A stretch of 64,000 bases of DNA, taken from assembly GCA_030761205.1 (NCBI GenBank), contig JAULJL010000005.1:2815501-2879500 (forward strand), read 5' to 3'. Below are positions 10,797 to 22,129 of this stretch, in pieces. This DNA is from Fremontodendron californicum. Its lineage: Eukaryota > Streptophyta > Magnoliopsida > Malvales > Malvaceae. A program made the translations under genes and the position numbers. Numbering within the stretch: position 1 is the first letter of the stretch; the number at the start of each line of letters is the position of its first letter. The notes beneath the pieces are model-generated. The model saw only the letters and a list, made by a program, of their open reading frames with translations, did no database searches and was not told the DNA's origin.

Positions 10797-13511
10797 TTAT
10801 TTTGCCGTGAGCAAAGCTCTTGCATAGCCTTTAGATATTTGGAACTGCTCGCTCATGCCAAAATGTGCCATAAGAAGCCAAACATGAGTTAGAAGCTCAC
10901 CACCTCGTCTCAGCTGTTGACAATGCTGACTCCCTCTGCTGTGACTAGCAGCATAAGCTAGCATCTCCAACCAAACATCTCTGATCATATCCCATCTAAC
11001 TTTTTTGTCTCCCACACCATTTAATGCCGATGCCAGCCTGCACGCATCGAACAACACAGACTTGCTGCTATCCCCCTTCACTTTCCCAGGCAGAACATCA
11101 ATGTTTTCTTGAAGCAACATGTTGGAAGCTGTAATCATTTGGTACATCATTGGTTCTTCCTCGTGCTTCATGGCTCGGAGCAATGAATTCCAACATGTAC
11201 TTCTCTTCTTTTTGTCTTCTTCCTCTTTTAACTCACTGTCACTGACTTCATGAAACATATCGCTACATTTAATCCTGTTGTTTTCCGCTGTTCTTGAAGG
11301 GGTTAATCTTTCTTTGAAAAACCTCTTGGCCTCAGCCTGAGTGTCTCGGAACCTGATAAGTCCAATCCCAATTGGCAACAAGAAAGGATAAGTGACCAGG
11401 AGACAGAACATATAATTTGAGATGCAAAGGCTAACTTCACGGGATGATTGAATGTCACTTGAAATGGTACTCAGAGGCGTCTCTGAGAAGTAGCAGAGTT
11501 CTGTGGCAATGTGCCAAATAAGGATACTTTGATCGAATTCAACATTGATACTCCACTCAAGGCTAAGGCGAGTATGCCGCTTATACTTTTGAAGTATGTT
11601 GTTTCCCCTTTGGCTGCACAAATCTCTAAAACTACCATCATCTTGTTTCTCCTTAAACTGATTAAATTTCTCTTTGACATGCTTGAAAATCAGCTTTTTC
11701 AGATCATCATCGACTTCTACATAAGTTTCAGGCGGGCATTTTTCCACTACCTTTTTCAGAAGTTTAAGATAAGACTTTTCCTTGAGGCAAATGGTAAGTA
11801 GACTAGACTGTGGCACTCGACTAGACCACCTTTTTTGTTTAAAAAATGGTTGTAAAGAATTGATGAGTTTGAGAGCTGAGGTTTTGTTGTGCCTAATCAA
11901 CCAATGATTGGTCTGGTCGGAGAAAAGTAGTACAAGTGATGCATATAACTCCAGAACAACAGCAACAACAAGGAGAAGGAAAGTTATGAATATGTCAATC
12001 TTTTTATACTTCTTCATGTCCTCAAGAGAGAAAATCACCAACACCAGGAAAGTGAGACAAAAAGTAGTGATGCGGCGAATCAAACCCATACCAGTATAAA
12101 CTACTGTTGCTTTGGTGTACAGCATGTCATACATGAATCCGAGTTCAATAGCCACCACATCAAAAGCAACCTTATCAGACATTTTCTCGAACAAAGATTG
12201 GCTCTTCTCCCTATCTTTAAAGCTTAGAATGAGATCTGCAAACAGACACCTGAATGTTTGAAACAAGGCATGGGCTTTAATGATATTCTGTTCATCAGGA
12301 GTGGCTCCTTCAGGGGCAGTTACATCCAATTCTTCCTGAACATCCTTTACCTCTTCTATTTCCATAAAAAAACCTTCAGCTTGTTTCAGCCTGTATTCAT
12401 TCATCAACTTGGAATAGTTAGGACCAGGTTCCGGAGAAGTGAGCATCGAGTCTCGAAGTTCATCACTGCTTGCTTTCCAAAGAGTCCATGTCCTCTCTCC
12501 ATACTTAATTGATCCTACCACAATCATTGGAATGCTTAGCAATGAAAGACGGCTATCTGACCAGGCCATCAGGAAGATGTATACTGTCACAACTGTCTGT
12601 ATTATTAGTCCAAAAAAGTGCCTTAACCACAACTGATTGTCTTCCAAGGAATAAGCTGTAATTGTGTCAGGGCCACCCAAGTGCAGCAGTAAAAAAGGTG
12701 CCCAAAATGCTGTAAGTTTTGTACTTAAGTCAACAGCACCTTTCTCATCATATATATCTCCCAGGTTATTTGTTAGTATGCCAAGGGCAATAGTTGCTAC
12801 AGAGTCAGCCAACAAATAGGAACACCAAACAATGGCTCTAATCTTTACCTTTGGAATGTGTTTTCTTCGGCTGCCTAAGACAATAAGAATTATTTGGACC
12901 AGAAGGCTGGTTACAACCATTGCTCGAAGCTCCCAATCCTTCCACAACTTCATTAGCTTTGGAGTAAAAACCTCCATTGCCCCCCTCCTCTTCCTCATCA
13001 TAATCAAGCCAGTGATAACTGAATAGGCATAAACAGATAGTATAACAATTGTTTACAAAACTTCTTTATTAAACAACAATTGGTATGAAACACAAGTAAT
13101 AATTTCTGAAAAAAAAAAAAAAGTTACTGTTTTCCATATATCAATCTTTCTTTTTAGTCTTTAGAAGTAGAACTTACATATCTAGAAATTAATTATATGA
13201 TCATTTAAAGTTTTCTAACATCAGATTCTGAAACATCTTACTACATGGTATTTACCAATTACTAATTATCTCTTATGTTATCCGGACTCTTCATTTTTCT
13301 TAAAGCAACACATATTTGGACATGGGTATGAAGGTATAATCCTCCAAATATATGAATTTTTTAAAAAAAAAATAAGTATACTATCAGAAACATATCCGTA
13401 TCCGACACTAACCCCGAATCCAGGTAACATAGATTATCTCGACAGAAACACAGTTTGAAACATCATGATAAAAGAAGAAGCAGGAAGCAGTTACTTACCA
13501 GCGGTAATCAT
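10797..13511 (-). CDS. DUF4220/DUF594 multi-pass membrane protein
   Basis: Two coding exons: 13511-13499 (13 bases, MITA plus one base) and 13018-10797, giving 744 residues. The first ATG is at 13511, with an in-frame TGA shortly upstream. The donor is CTG|GTAAGT and the acceptor TTCAG|TT, and the frame is kept. Alternatively translation could start at the inner MEVFTPKLM (about 12977). The N-terminal half has several hydrophobic segments and the WELRAMVVTSLLVQ start typical of DUF4220 plant proteins. The C-terminus has the DUF594 signature VWLEMLAYAASHSRG and GGELLTHVWLLMAHFG. Molecular function is unknown for this family. The intron between the two exons carries a MITE copy (13273-13432). 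The gene appears intact. Confidence 0.9.
13273..13432 (-). mobile_element. hAT-like MITE copy 1 (family with CTATGTTAC ends)
   Basis: Inverted ends TTATGTTATCCGGACTC and the CAGGTAACATAG end enclose 160 bp. It is flanked by a perfect 8-bp duplication ATTATCTC (13265-13272 and 13433-13440). It lies in the first intron of the DUF4220 gene. Confidence 0.85.
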
Positions 13512-14050
13512 CGGAAATACTAATGCTGTTCTTGTTCCTGATAACTCCGGTCAGACCAGGTATTTTGAGTGGCTCTTTAAGCTACAGTCTTCGACCTTAA
13601 GACAGTTTTAAATTTTAATAGTTCCGTTACTAATAATGGAACTTTACACAACTTTACTCTAGAAAGTATATAGCGTCTGCTTGAGAATTGATACTTGAGA
13701 GGGAGAGCTAAGTTACACTAGATTCTTTGTTTTTAATGGGGGATGAAGTGAAAGGAAGGGATTCCTTTCTTTAACAGGGGAACTTCCGCCACTGTGTACT
13801 ATTAGCTTCCTAATAGTACCATATATCTAGGTATAGAGAAAAGCACTGAGATTAATAATGATCCAAAAGAAAGGATCTTGACATAATGCCATTAACTGTG
13901 GATAAGTGCTTGAGTAAAGGATTAGTATGTTTTTAATGTTTAATGTTTTCTTTGAATCCTTGATGAACGCCCTGTTTCATTCATGGGATTGTTTGGTGAA
14001 TCAAAGCTATATTTAAGTTTCATAACCTCCTTCATGTCTAATTTAAACAT

Positions 14051-14098
<48 letters not shown>

Positions 14099-14395
14099 CC
14101 ACCTTCCTAAAAAACAGAACAAAAGGCATAAAATTTGGAAGTCTAGATTGATCCACTAGTTTCATGCTGAAAATCAACCTAGACGAGTATACTTTTAAAG
14201 TAAATTTGAATCAAACTGAAATCACATTTCCTGACAAGCAGTCTCCACAAAAGAAGAAATTAGGCCATTGGCTATTTAAATTAGCCAGCAATCATACATG
14301 GGTAAATTGCAAACTGTGGAAATTAAAAAAAAAAAATGTAATATTTGCTTCATTTTGTGAGCCACCCTTGATGCTTGATTGATCCAACCATGGCT
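13512..14395. other. Intergenic between DUF4220 and DC1 genes
   Basis: This contains the upstream region of the minus-strand DUF4220 gene, a TA microsatellite at 14052-14097 (about 22 repeats) and the downstream region of the DC1 gene. No further coding sequence is supported. Confidence 0.6.
14052..14097. repeat. (TA)n microsatellite
   Basis: An uninterrupted TA dinucleotide run of about 46 bases, likely length-variable. Confidence 0.95.
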
Positions 14396-15550
14396 TTATG
14401 ACCTGATTGACTGATTTGTGACACAATCTAAGTGAGTCGTGGATTCACATGCTGGACAGTAGTAAAACCAGTGCTCTGGATTTCTTTCCTTCTTACAAGC
14501 TTCACAATAGCTTTTATCCAAATAATTTTGTTCAAGAGAATCATAGGTAAGCCTGAGGGGATGCTTATCGTAGTCGTAAGAAACAGTTCGTGGCAGCAAA
14601 ATGCAGCTGACATGCAAATTAAAGTTGCAATCATAGCATCTGTAGCTAATAGAATGGCCAAAATCACCACAGCCAGAACATCTAAACTCATAATTGTAAG
14701 ACAATGGCATCATTACAAGATTGAGAGGATGTTCATGGGACTCATGATTAACAATGATTGGTAGGAATTTACCTTTCATGTTGGTTTGAAACAGGCAATC
14801 ATGGCAACTATACGAGAAATCTTTGCCTTTATCATCACATATCTTGCACTTATGTCTCGAAATAATTGGAAACAGATATTCAGGTTCACTTATCCTTAGA
14901 GATTCAGGGCAGTTTTTCCGAACATGTTCTAAGTCACCCGGAAGCTCTGCACAGGCTTGATCAAATATGTAATAATCACATCCAAGAAAACATTGATAGT
15001 ACGGACCTGAAATGGGTTCCTGACAGCGATTGCACTTGACTTCAGATTCAACAATTGGCTTAATATTGAAGGTTAGGGCATGCAAGTGCCTGTAAATTCT
15101 TTTTCGAACCTTATCCAACTCTTCTGAAACAAAGTCTTCCGCAACAAAGGGTTGCTTTCTGGTGTCAACAATTAGCCTGGGAACTCCTCCAATGTCGAAA
15201 TCATTGCTTCCATCTTTCGGCAGGCACTGAACTAGTACCAGAACAGCACCCGCAGACTTCGCCAGCTGCTTTAAATTATCGAAGTGGGTTTTTTGACTGA
15301 GTGGTGTGCTGATGATCACCCCGAGCTTCAACTTTGTCAGCTGGATTGAAGCAATTTTAAGAACAATGTCGAAGGATATGTCATCGAGATGTTGAGAATT
15401 TTGGAGAAGTGGGGTGATTTCGTCTTGGTCAATGAGGGGGTATTTCAGGTGTTTGGCAAGCTCGTAGCCTATGTCCCTTATCTCCTTTAAATGGCCTTTC
15501 ACTGCGAGGATCATTGGGGCATCCAATTGTTCAACCTCTTCTTTTTCCAT
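14396..15550 (-). CDS. DC1/C1-domain protein with N-terminal degenerate kinase-like fold
   Basis: An intronless frame of 384 residues starting MEKEEVEQLDAP. Residues ~170 onward hold repeated Cys/His zinc modules of the plant DC1 type: CNRCQEPISGPYYQCF, HKCKICDDKGKDFSYSCHDC, CSGCGDFGHSISYRCYDC with FNLHVSC, and CEACKKERNPEHWFYYCPAC with THLDC. The second module has lost its usual LHxxC (it reads QTNMKGKF). The N-terminal ~160 residues (ILAVKGHLKEIRDIGYELAK, then YPLIDQDEI) look like a P-loop small-molecule-kinase fold in which the GxxxxGKS loop is absent; this is inference. Family roles include lipid or metal binding and stress signalling, but no specific function can be given. A TATATAAG box lies 46 bp upstream. 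Confidence 0.85.
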   Translation of the reverse strand: MEKEEVEQLDAPMILAVKGHLKEIRDIGYELAKHLKYPLIDQDEITPLLQNSQHLDDISFDIVLKIASIQLTKLKLGVIISTPLSQKTHFDNLKQLAKSAGAVLVLVQCLPKDGSNDFDIGGVPRLIVDTRKQPFVAEDFVSEELDKVRKRIYRHLHALTFNIKPIVESEVKCNRCQEPISGPYYQCFLGCDYYIFDQACAELPGDLEHVRKNCPESLRISEPEYLFPIISRHKCKICDDKGKDFSYSCHDCLFQTNMKGKFLPIIVNHESHEHPLNLVMMPLSYNYEFRCSGCGDFGHSISYRCYDCNFNLHVSCILLPRTVSYDYDKHPLRLTYDSLEQNYLDKSYCEACKKERNPEHWFYYCPACESTTHLDCVTNQSIRS

Positions 15551-15595
15551 TTTCTATCTGGTCTGGGTGCAGTGCATATATCTATCTTCCTTTTG

Positions 15596-15603
15596 CTTAT
15601 ATA
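15596..15603 (-). promoter_or_regulatory. Probable TATA box of the DC1 gene
   Basis: TATATAAG on the minus strand, 46 bp before the ATG at 15550. This implies a very short leader (about 15-20 bases) if it is used. Confidence 0.45.
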
Positions 15604-17080
15604 TTTACAGGAAAGAGATTAATTGCAACTCTGATCCTAGGTTACTCGAATTCAGGGTTGTTGGACATAAATCAGGACACAGTTACGTGAAGGAAAATAA
15701 AGCATCTGAGCAACGTAGATTTAATCTGCAATAAATATAGGAATATTTTTGGTTGAAACTTGAAACATTTGTTCTTGAGAAATATTCTTTGTAAATTGCA
15801 GGAAGCATATGAAATTATGAATACTTGCTGGGGCTGGGCCAGGGCCTGTGAGAATCTCTCTTTTCCTTTTTCTTTATGCTTTCCGTTTTCCTTTTCCTTT
15901 TTCCATTTTCTTTTTCAACTTTAAACGGGGAGAGTGCCAAGAATAAAGTAGAAATAAACTATGGTTACTGTTAAATTCTATCCTTAACAGACAAGGAAGG
16001 ATTTGGAAGTAAAGTTGATTTTAATTGCAAATAACAAAAACTTTGTCATCTCACTTATTATACCTCCTCCCTGGAAGCGGAAACTTCTAACCGGTTTTTC
16101 CCATTTTTCCTGAAAGCTACTGCCTCAAAACAATAACAGGCCAAAGCTTCAATATGAAACAATGGAGATGGCAATCAAGGCAAGTCCTGTTCAATTTTTT
16201 TCCCAACCCATTACTCTTTGTATATGCTAGAATTTAAATTCCTGTTTTATATCTCTTAATTTGTTCTTGTACCAATACAGTAATTCATGAGAACTGAAAA
16301 ATAAAAATAAAATAGTTTTTTTATATATCATTGATATGGATTTGATTCCAAATGAATAAATAGATGATAGGGTTAGATTATGTTTAATTGGAACAATTCA
16401 AATGAAATTCTAGTTTAATATTCATGAATTTGTAAATGAATTCTGATCATATTTGGAACACATTATATGTTGAAATCTAAACTTCCAAGTTGAAATCCCA
16501 AATTCTAATTGTTGGGATATCCATTTGGGATTGGTCATCTCATGTACTTGGATTGTATTTTGAGAAAGAACTTATCAAATTCTAGCTTTTTTCTTGCATG
16601 TGCCTGAATTTCACTTCAAGCAAATGCAAACATAGAATTTTTGGAAAAAAGGGTTTCAACTTTTTTTTTTTAATTTGCCACACCCAAAAAAGGAAAATGA
16701 AAAGAATTGAATTTTCATGTCTGGAACAAATAAAAGATGAGTTAATTGTCTTCTTCCAAATGTACTTATATCCAAGTTAGTATATTTCTGGGTAGAAATT
16801 CAATAGGAAATTTTCTTTTCTCTTATTGTATTTCAGAACATTGATTTTGATAATTATAGAATACAATTCCAGAGCTAATTATACTAAGCATGTGAAATGT
16901 GAAAATGCAGGACACAACTGAAAAACAAAAGCTGCATACCCTAGAAGAAATAGGCATGGACAAGGAAGCATGTCATTTTCCATCTCAGGCTCTGCTCTGA
17001 ACTTTTGTGCAATTCAGCCCTTTTTTGTTTTTAGTTTGGCATTCACAAGAAAGGCACACAAATACTGAGAGTTGAGTTCC
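15604..17080. other. Intergenic and probable leader of the NLR gene
   Basis: No coding sequence is supported. There is a pyrimidine-rich tract at about 15858-15920. An acceptor-like AAAATGCAG at 16903-16911, followed by less AT-rich sequence up to the NLR start codon, suggests that 16912-17080 is leader exon after a 5'UTR intron; this is inference only. Confidence 0.4.
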
Positions 17081-20000
17081 ATGGCTTTTGAAACAACACA
17101 TATTTTGATAACCAAACTAAATTTGATTGCAAGTCATGAAACTATCTTTCCAGGTTTGAAAAGCCAAGTCATCAACTCAATTGAAGAGCTAAAACATTTG
17201 CAGAAAATCCTTGTAAGTGCAGAGAACTACCATGGAAGTAAGAAAAAAATTAATGATGAGTGGGACAAGAAGCTTCTGGACGATATTTATTCTTTGGAGG
17301 ATGATACTGAGACCCTTTTGGGCAGAACGATGCTGCCGAGTCACAAAGTCCAGAGAAAGAGGCATTCTTCCACCAGCTTTTCGAGTGAAGTGTCTTTAAG
17401 CAATAAGATCGAGCAACTAACAGAGACAGTAAGGAATTACTGCAAGCAAATTCAACCAAGTTCATCAAGTGACTCTGGAGTTCCAGCAGTAGTTTCGATT
17501 CCACCAACAAAGTCATCAACTGACTCTGAAGATCTGCAAGTCTCACCTGACAATGAGACTGTTACACCAAATGCAGCTACGATTGTTTTGACAGACCTTG
17601 TAAAGAAGTTAAGTCAACAAGTACTCAGCCGGCTTACTTTGCAGTATCTCATTTTAACTGTTGATGGGGCATACCATGGTAAGGCGGTTCTTTTGTGGAC
17701 AGTCTATAGTGCAGATTGTATCAAACGGTATTTCCAGTGTCGTGCTTGGATTCGTGTTTCTGAAGAGCGTGGACAAAGAGAGATCTTACTTGCCATTCTA
17801 AAACAGGTTACTGGTGGCAAAGAGGACGAGAGGCGGGCACCGCAGCGGAGCCTCCATGATTTCTTAGTTTCGAAGAGGTATTTGATAGTTTTATATGGTG
17901 TCCGAACAGCTGAGTTTTGGGACAACATCAAAGCAGCCTTTCCATTCTCATTGAATGGTAGCAGGGTGATTACTGTTGTTCAGAGTGACAATGTTGCAAG
18001 GCAATTTGATTCATCGATCGGTGGGAGACACTATTTCTCTTACTTAAAAAATCTGAAGGGGAAATTATTAGATGGATGGCCTAAATCTTCTACTTATTTG
18101 GAGGAGGAATATGGTATTACTGGTGTGAAGACTGCAATAGACAAGTTAACACAATCAATTCTCAACCAGCACATTTTGCTTTTCCTCATTTCAATCAAGG
18201 ATACGATAGGCCCTGGCTGGACAACATTGTTATGGCCAATCTACAATGCGAAAGATGTTAAACAGCACTTTCAATGCCGTGCTTGGGTTCATGTTCCACA
18301 GGAGTTTCACGAAATAGATATTCTAACAAACATTTTTGAGCAAGTTACAAGCGTCAAGTTGAAAGAAAAGCTGACCGTGGAGTTACTACGAGAAAGGCTT
18401 CACAATTTCTTAGCTCAAAAGAGGTACCTTGTGGTTTTATGTGACGTATGGACGAGTAAAATTTGGGACAATCTCAAACTTTCCCTTCCAAATTCGTTGA
18501 ATGGTAGCCGGGTGATTTTTACTCTAAGTGAAGGTGAAGCTAACAAGGCACAGAAGACCGATTCTCTAATCTCTGGAATGATGAGAAAGCTGCCCGACTT
18601 AAAAGATGTGCAAGAAGATTTTTCAGATCAAAAGGGTGCGGAGCACTGCAATAGGCTTTCTGATTTTAAGGAGGAAGAGTCGAGCATTGTTGGTTTGGAT
18701 GATAAAGTAAGGGAATTAGCAGAACTAACACTCAACAGCTACAAGTTGCATTTTCTAATTTCAGTATTGGGTGCGGCAGGTTCAGGCAAAACAACTCTTG
18801 TCAGGACAATTTATAACAGTGTAGCAAGTAAGAAGCACTTCAAATGTCGAGCTTGGGTTAATGTCCCCCTGAAGTTGGATGAATTCAATGAGAGACAGCT
18901 ATTAATTGACTTACTGGGACAGCTTAGAAATGCCAAGCAGAAAGAGAGCTTGGCTCTTGAGCAGTTGAGGGAAAGGCTTCACCTTTTTTTAACCTGGAAG
19001 AGATACTTGATAGTTTTGGATGATGTCCCTACACCAGATGCTTGGGAGAGACTTAATCGTGTCTTTCCAAATTTATCAAATGGCAGCAGGGTATTAATCA
19101 CTACTCGTAATGCGTATCTAGCATACCATATCAATCCAGAGACTGTAGTTCTGCAGCTACGCCCCCTAACTGATGATGAAAGCTGGGCATTGTTCTTAAA
19201 GAAGGTACAAACTGCAAAGAAAATGCAGATAGATATAAATGATTCACAGTTAATATCTTTAAAGGAGAAGATCTTGCAAAGATGCCATGGCCTACCTCTT
19301 CGAATCGTTCTGCTCGGAGGTTTGTTATCTAGGAAGGATAAATATGATGAATGGCCAAGTGTGGTTGATCAAATGGAAAAGAAAAAGAAGGTAAGCACTG
19401 AAGATCAAATGAACCCCTCTGGCAAATCAGCTTCCTCATATGACAAGCAAAAGAATGAGAAGAAAGTAGTGGGGATGGAGCATAAAACAGCTAGTAAAGA
19501 AAAAAAAGATTTTCCAAATCAGTCCAAGCAAAAAGAAGAAAAGAGGAAATTGCTGACTGAGGAAACTTCTGGTAAAGATCAGTCAAACTCCTTAGACCAA
19601 TCGATATTTTCAGATAAAATGCCTCTCTCAGATATTATGGCTTTAGCCTATCAGGATTTAGCCCCAGCTTTGAAATTCTGTCTTCTTTATTTGGGTCTTT
19701 TTCCCAAGTCATATGAGATTCCTCTTAGGAGGTTGTATCAACTATGGCTTGCTGAGGGGTTTGTGATACCAGCAGATCAGGTGAAAACTCCTCATGAAAA
19801 GCTAGTGGAAGAATATTTTGAAGAACTCCAAAGCAGAAACATGATTGAGGTTACAAAGCTAAAGTTAGATGGAAGCCCCAAGGCCTGCCGTGTGCCAAAT
19901 ACCATATACGACGCCCCGTTTCTAGATACGGAGAAAGTTGGGTTTTTTCACATCTCCAACAGTTCAGGTATATGTGGATCACCATGGAAAAGTATCCTAC

Positions 20001-21238
20001 GGCTTTCAGAAAACTTAGATATTTCCCTCCAGTCCAAGCACATAGAAACCTGTGTTCTGCGACTGTGTTCTTATATTTCTTTCTACGGAAAAAGAGGAGA
20101 TGCACCTACATATGGAGTGAAGGAACTTCTTAGCAAGGTTGTTGCTAAAGGCCTTGGAATGCTTGTAGTGCTTGATCTAGAAGGTGTTTACAAGCCAGTG
20201 CTTTCTGATACACTAGACAAACTACCATATCTAAGGTATTTGGGCTTGAGGCGAACACTTTTGGATGATGTCCCTCAATCAGTTGGTGACCTGTCTCACC
20301 TGGAGACTTTAGACATAAAGCATACTTTCATAACCAAGCTGCCTAGTTCCATCTGGAAGACAAAGAAACTTCAGCATTTGTATATGAGTGATATTGATGT
20401 TGACATGTCTACTCTGAAGCCATCAGGTAGTGGTTTATTGAACAATCTTAAGATTTTGTGGGGGTTGGTAATTAAAAAAGGGAGTCCCCATAGAAATTGG
20501 ATGAAAAGTTTGGTTGGTCTGAGGAAATTGAAATTAACCTGCAATGAAGCATCAAATGAAGTCATAGCTCGGATCTCTCAAATGGACAAGCTTCAGTCCC
20601 TGAATTTGAGATTAATAGATAAATTCAATGAACCTTTAGACCTCAGAGTAGAGGACATGCGGAAATGGAAGCAGACGAGCCTATCACAGTTGTATTTGCT
20701 TGGAAAACTTCCGACGCAAATTGCTACTACTGATTTCCCTGAAAATCTTGAAATTCTTACACTGTCAATGACACATCTGTCAGAAGATCCAATGAAAATG
20801 CTTGGGGAGCTGAAGCAGCTGAAGGTCCTTAGGCTTTATGCTGAATCCTTCTTGGGGACAAAGATGACTTGTTATGGTGGTGGATTTCCTCAACTGAGGG
20901 TCTTAAAATTGTGGATGCTATATAAACTGAACTGCTGGACAGTGGAGGAAGGAGCCATGCCAATGTTAAGAGAACTAGAGATCAGATGTTGCAAAAATCT
21001 TAAAATGCCTGATGGATTGGAAAAGCTAGCGGCGTTGAAGGAATTGACCCTCACAAATATGAAAGAAGACTTAGTAGCAAATGTGGAAAGACACATGGAT
21101 AGCAATGTAGCAATCATGAAAAACTTCTATTTTTCTTCTTCATGGGTGAGTTCAATTCCTCACAATTGTCTATCTCCATCTTTTTTTCATTTTTATGTCT
21201 CTTCATATCTCTTTCTTTTCTTTTCTTTGTAGGAATAA
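17081..21238 (+). CDS. CC-NB-ARC-LRR disease-resistance protein with three tandem NB segments
   Basis: The first ATG is 17081 (MAFETTHIL); the TTG nine bases earlier is not a plant start. Exon 17081-21145 then GTGAGT; a last exon 21233-21238 adds one Glu codon and TAA, giving 1356 residues. Order: coiled coil with an EDVID-like LLDDIYSLEDD (~65-75); NB segment 1 (~194, VDGAYHGKAV, no P-loop GKT); NB segment 2 (~373, KDTIGPGWTT, Lys lost); NB segment 3 (~564, GAAGSGKTT, intact, with LIVLDDV and NGSRVLITTRN); GLPL as CHGLPLRIVLLGG; a Lys/Glu-rich insert (~765-850); RNBS-D FCLLYLGLFPKSYE; then LRRs. MHD is not recognisable (CRVPNTIYDAPF in its place). Family members sense pathogen effectors inside the cell. 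It may be active through NB3 only, or be a helper or decoy. Confidence 0.9.
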
Positions 21239-22129
21239 TAAATATTGAAGGAGAGACAATGGTTCAGGTCGCAACGCAGCCCTTCCAAGTGATTCATCTT
21301 CATGGCATCATCTTCCTGGAGATAATGGCTTGTCTTATTTCTTCCCCATTGTATTTCAACCCCTCAGCAACAAAAACTGACATTCTTTTTTTAAACTATT
21401 TCTATTGTTCTCCTCTCTCAAAGGACCTTTGTCACCACCCATTTACAAAAATATATATGTTTTATATGATTGAGTGATTATTCAAAGATATATAATAATA
21501 TATATGCTTTTATTAGATATAATGGAGTTGTTGAAACACTCGAACCAAACAAGCTAAGACGACAGTAAATAAATTCAAGTAGAACAAAATTACATGCTAA
21601 AATAACAATAACATCAGGATATAAATGTTAAGCCTATGTTTAGGGACAAAGGTAACAAAAATATTTCACTATAATCAAACTTTTGTTAAAATTTGACCTG
21701 ATCGAGTTTGTTATGACAGAAAATGACTATGATTTTGAGTTGTTTTAGTATGGATTAAAATTTTTATTTCTCTGTTGATTAAGACCTGTTCAAAATCTTG
21801 TATAAAGCAGAATGGCATTCATGAGACAAGATAACTCTGTTTTTCTTTCTATAGCTAGTTATAAGAAGTAATGAGTTTTCATGTCTTTTTGCAGCGTAGC
21901 CTTCAATTGAACTTTTCCTTCAAGAAAACAACCAAAGAAGATATGTAATTCATAACAATAAGTTGACATTTGATATGAGCGTTGATGGCCTTTTTGGAGA
22001 AATTCCGAAAGGATTGCAGGTAGAAAAAGTCAGATGGGTGTCGGAGTGATATAAAAGGTGCTTTCCGATGCTTAAGTCAACAAATATAGGTGGAATCAAA
22101 TAGAGAATAATGGCTAAGAGGAATAGATT
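21239..22129. other. 3' untranslated region of the NLR gene and intergenic DNA
   Basis: The first few hundred bases after 21238 probably hold the NLR 3'UTR. The rest is AT-rich with no coding signal. Confidence 0.45.

Noticed and set aside
17072..17080. TTG as the NLR start codon
   Set aside because: Plant nuclear genes start at ATG; the first in-frame ATG is 17081 and gives a normal CC-domain N-terminus.
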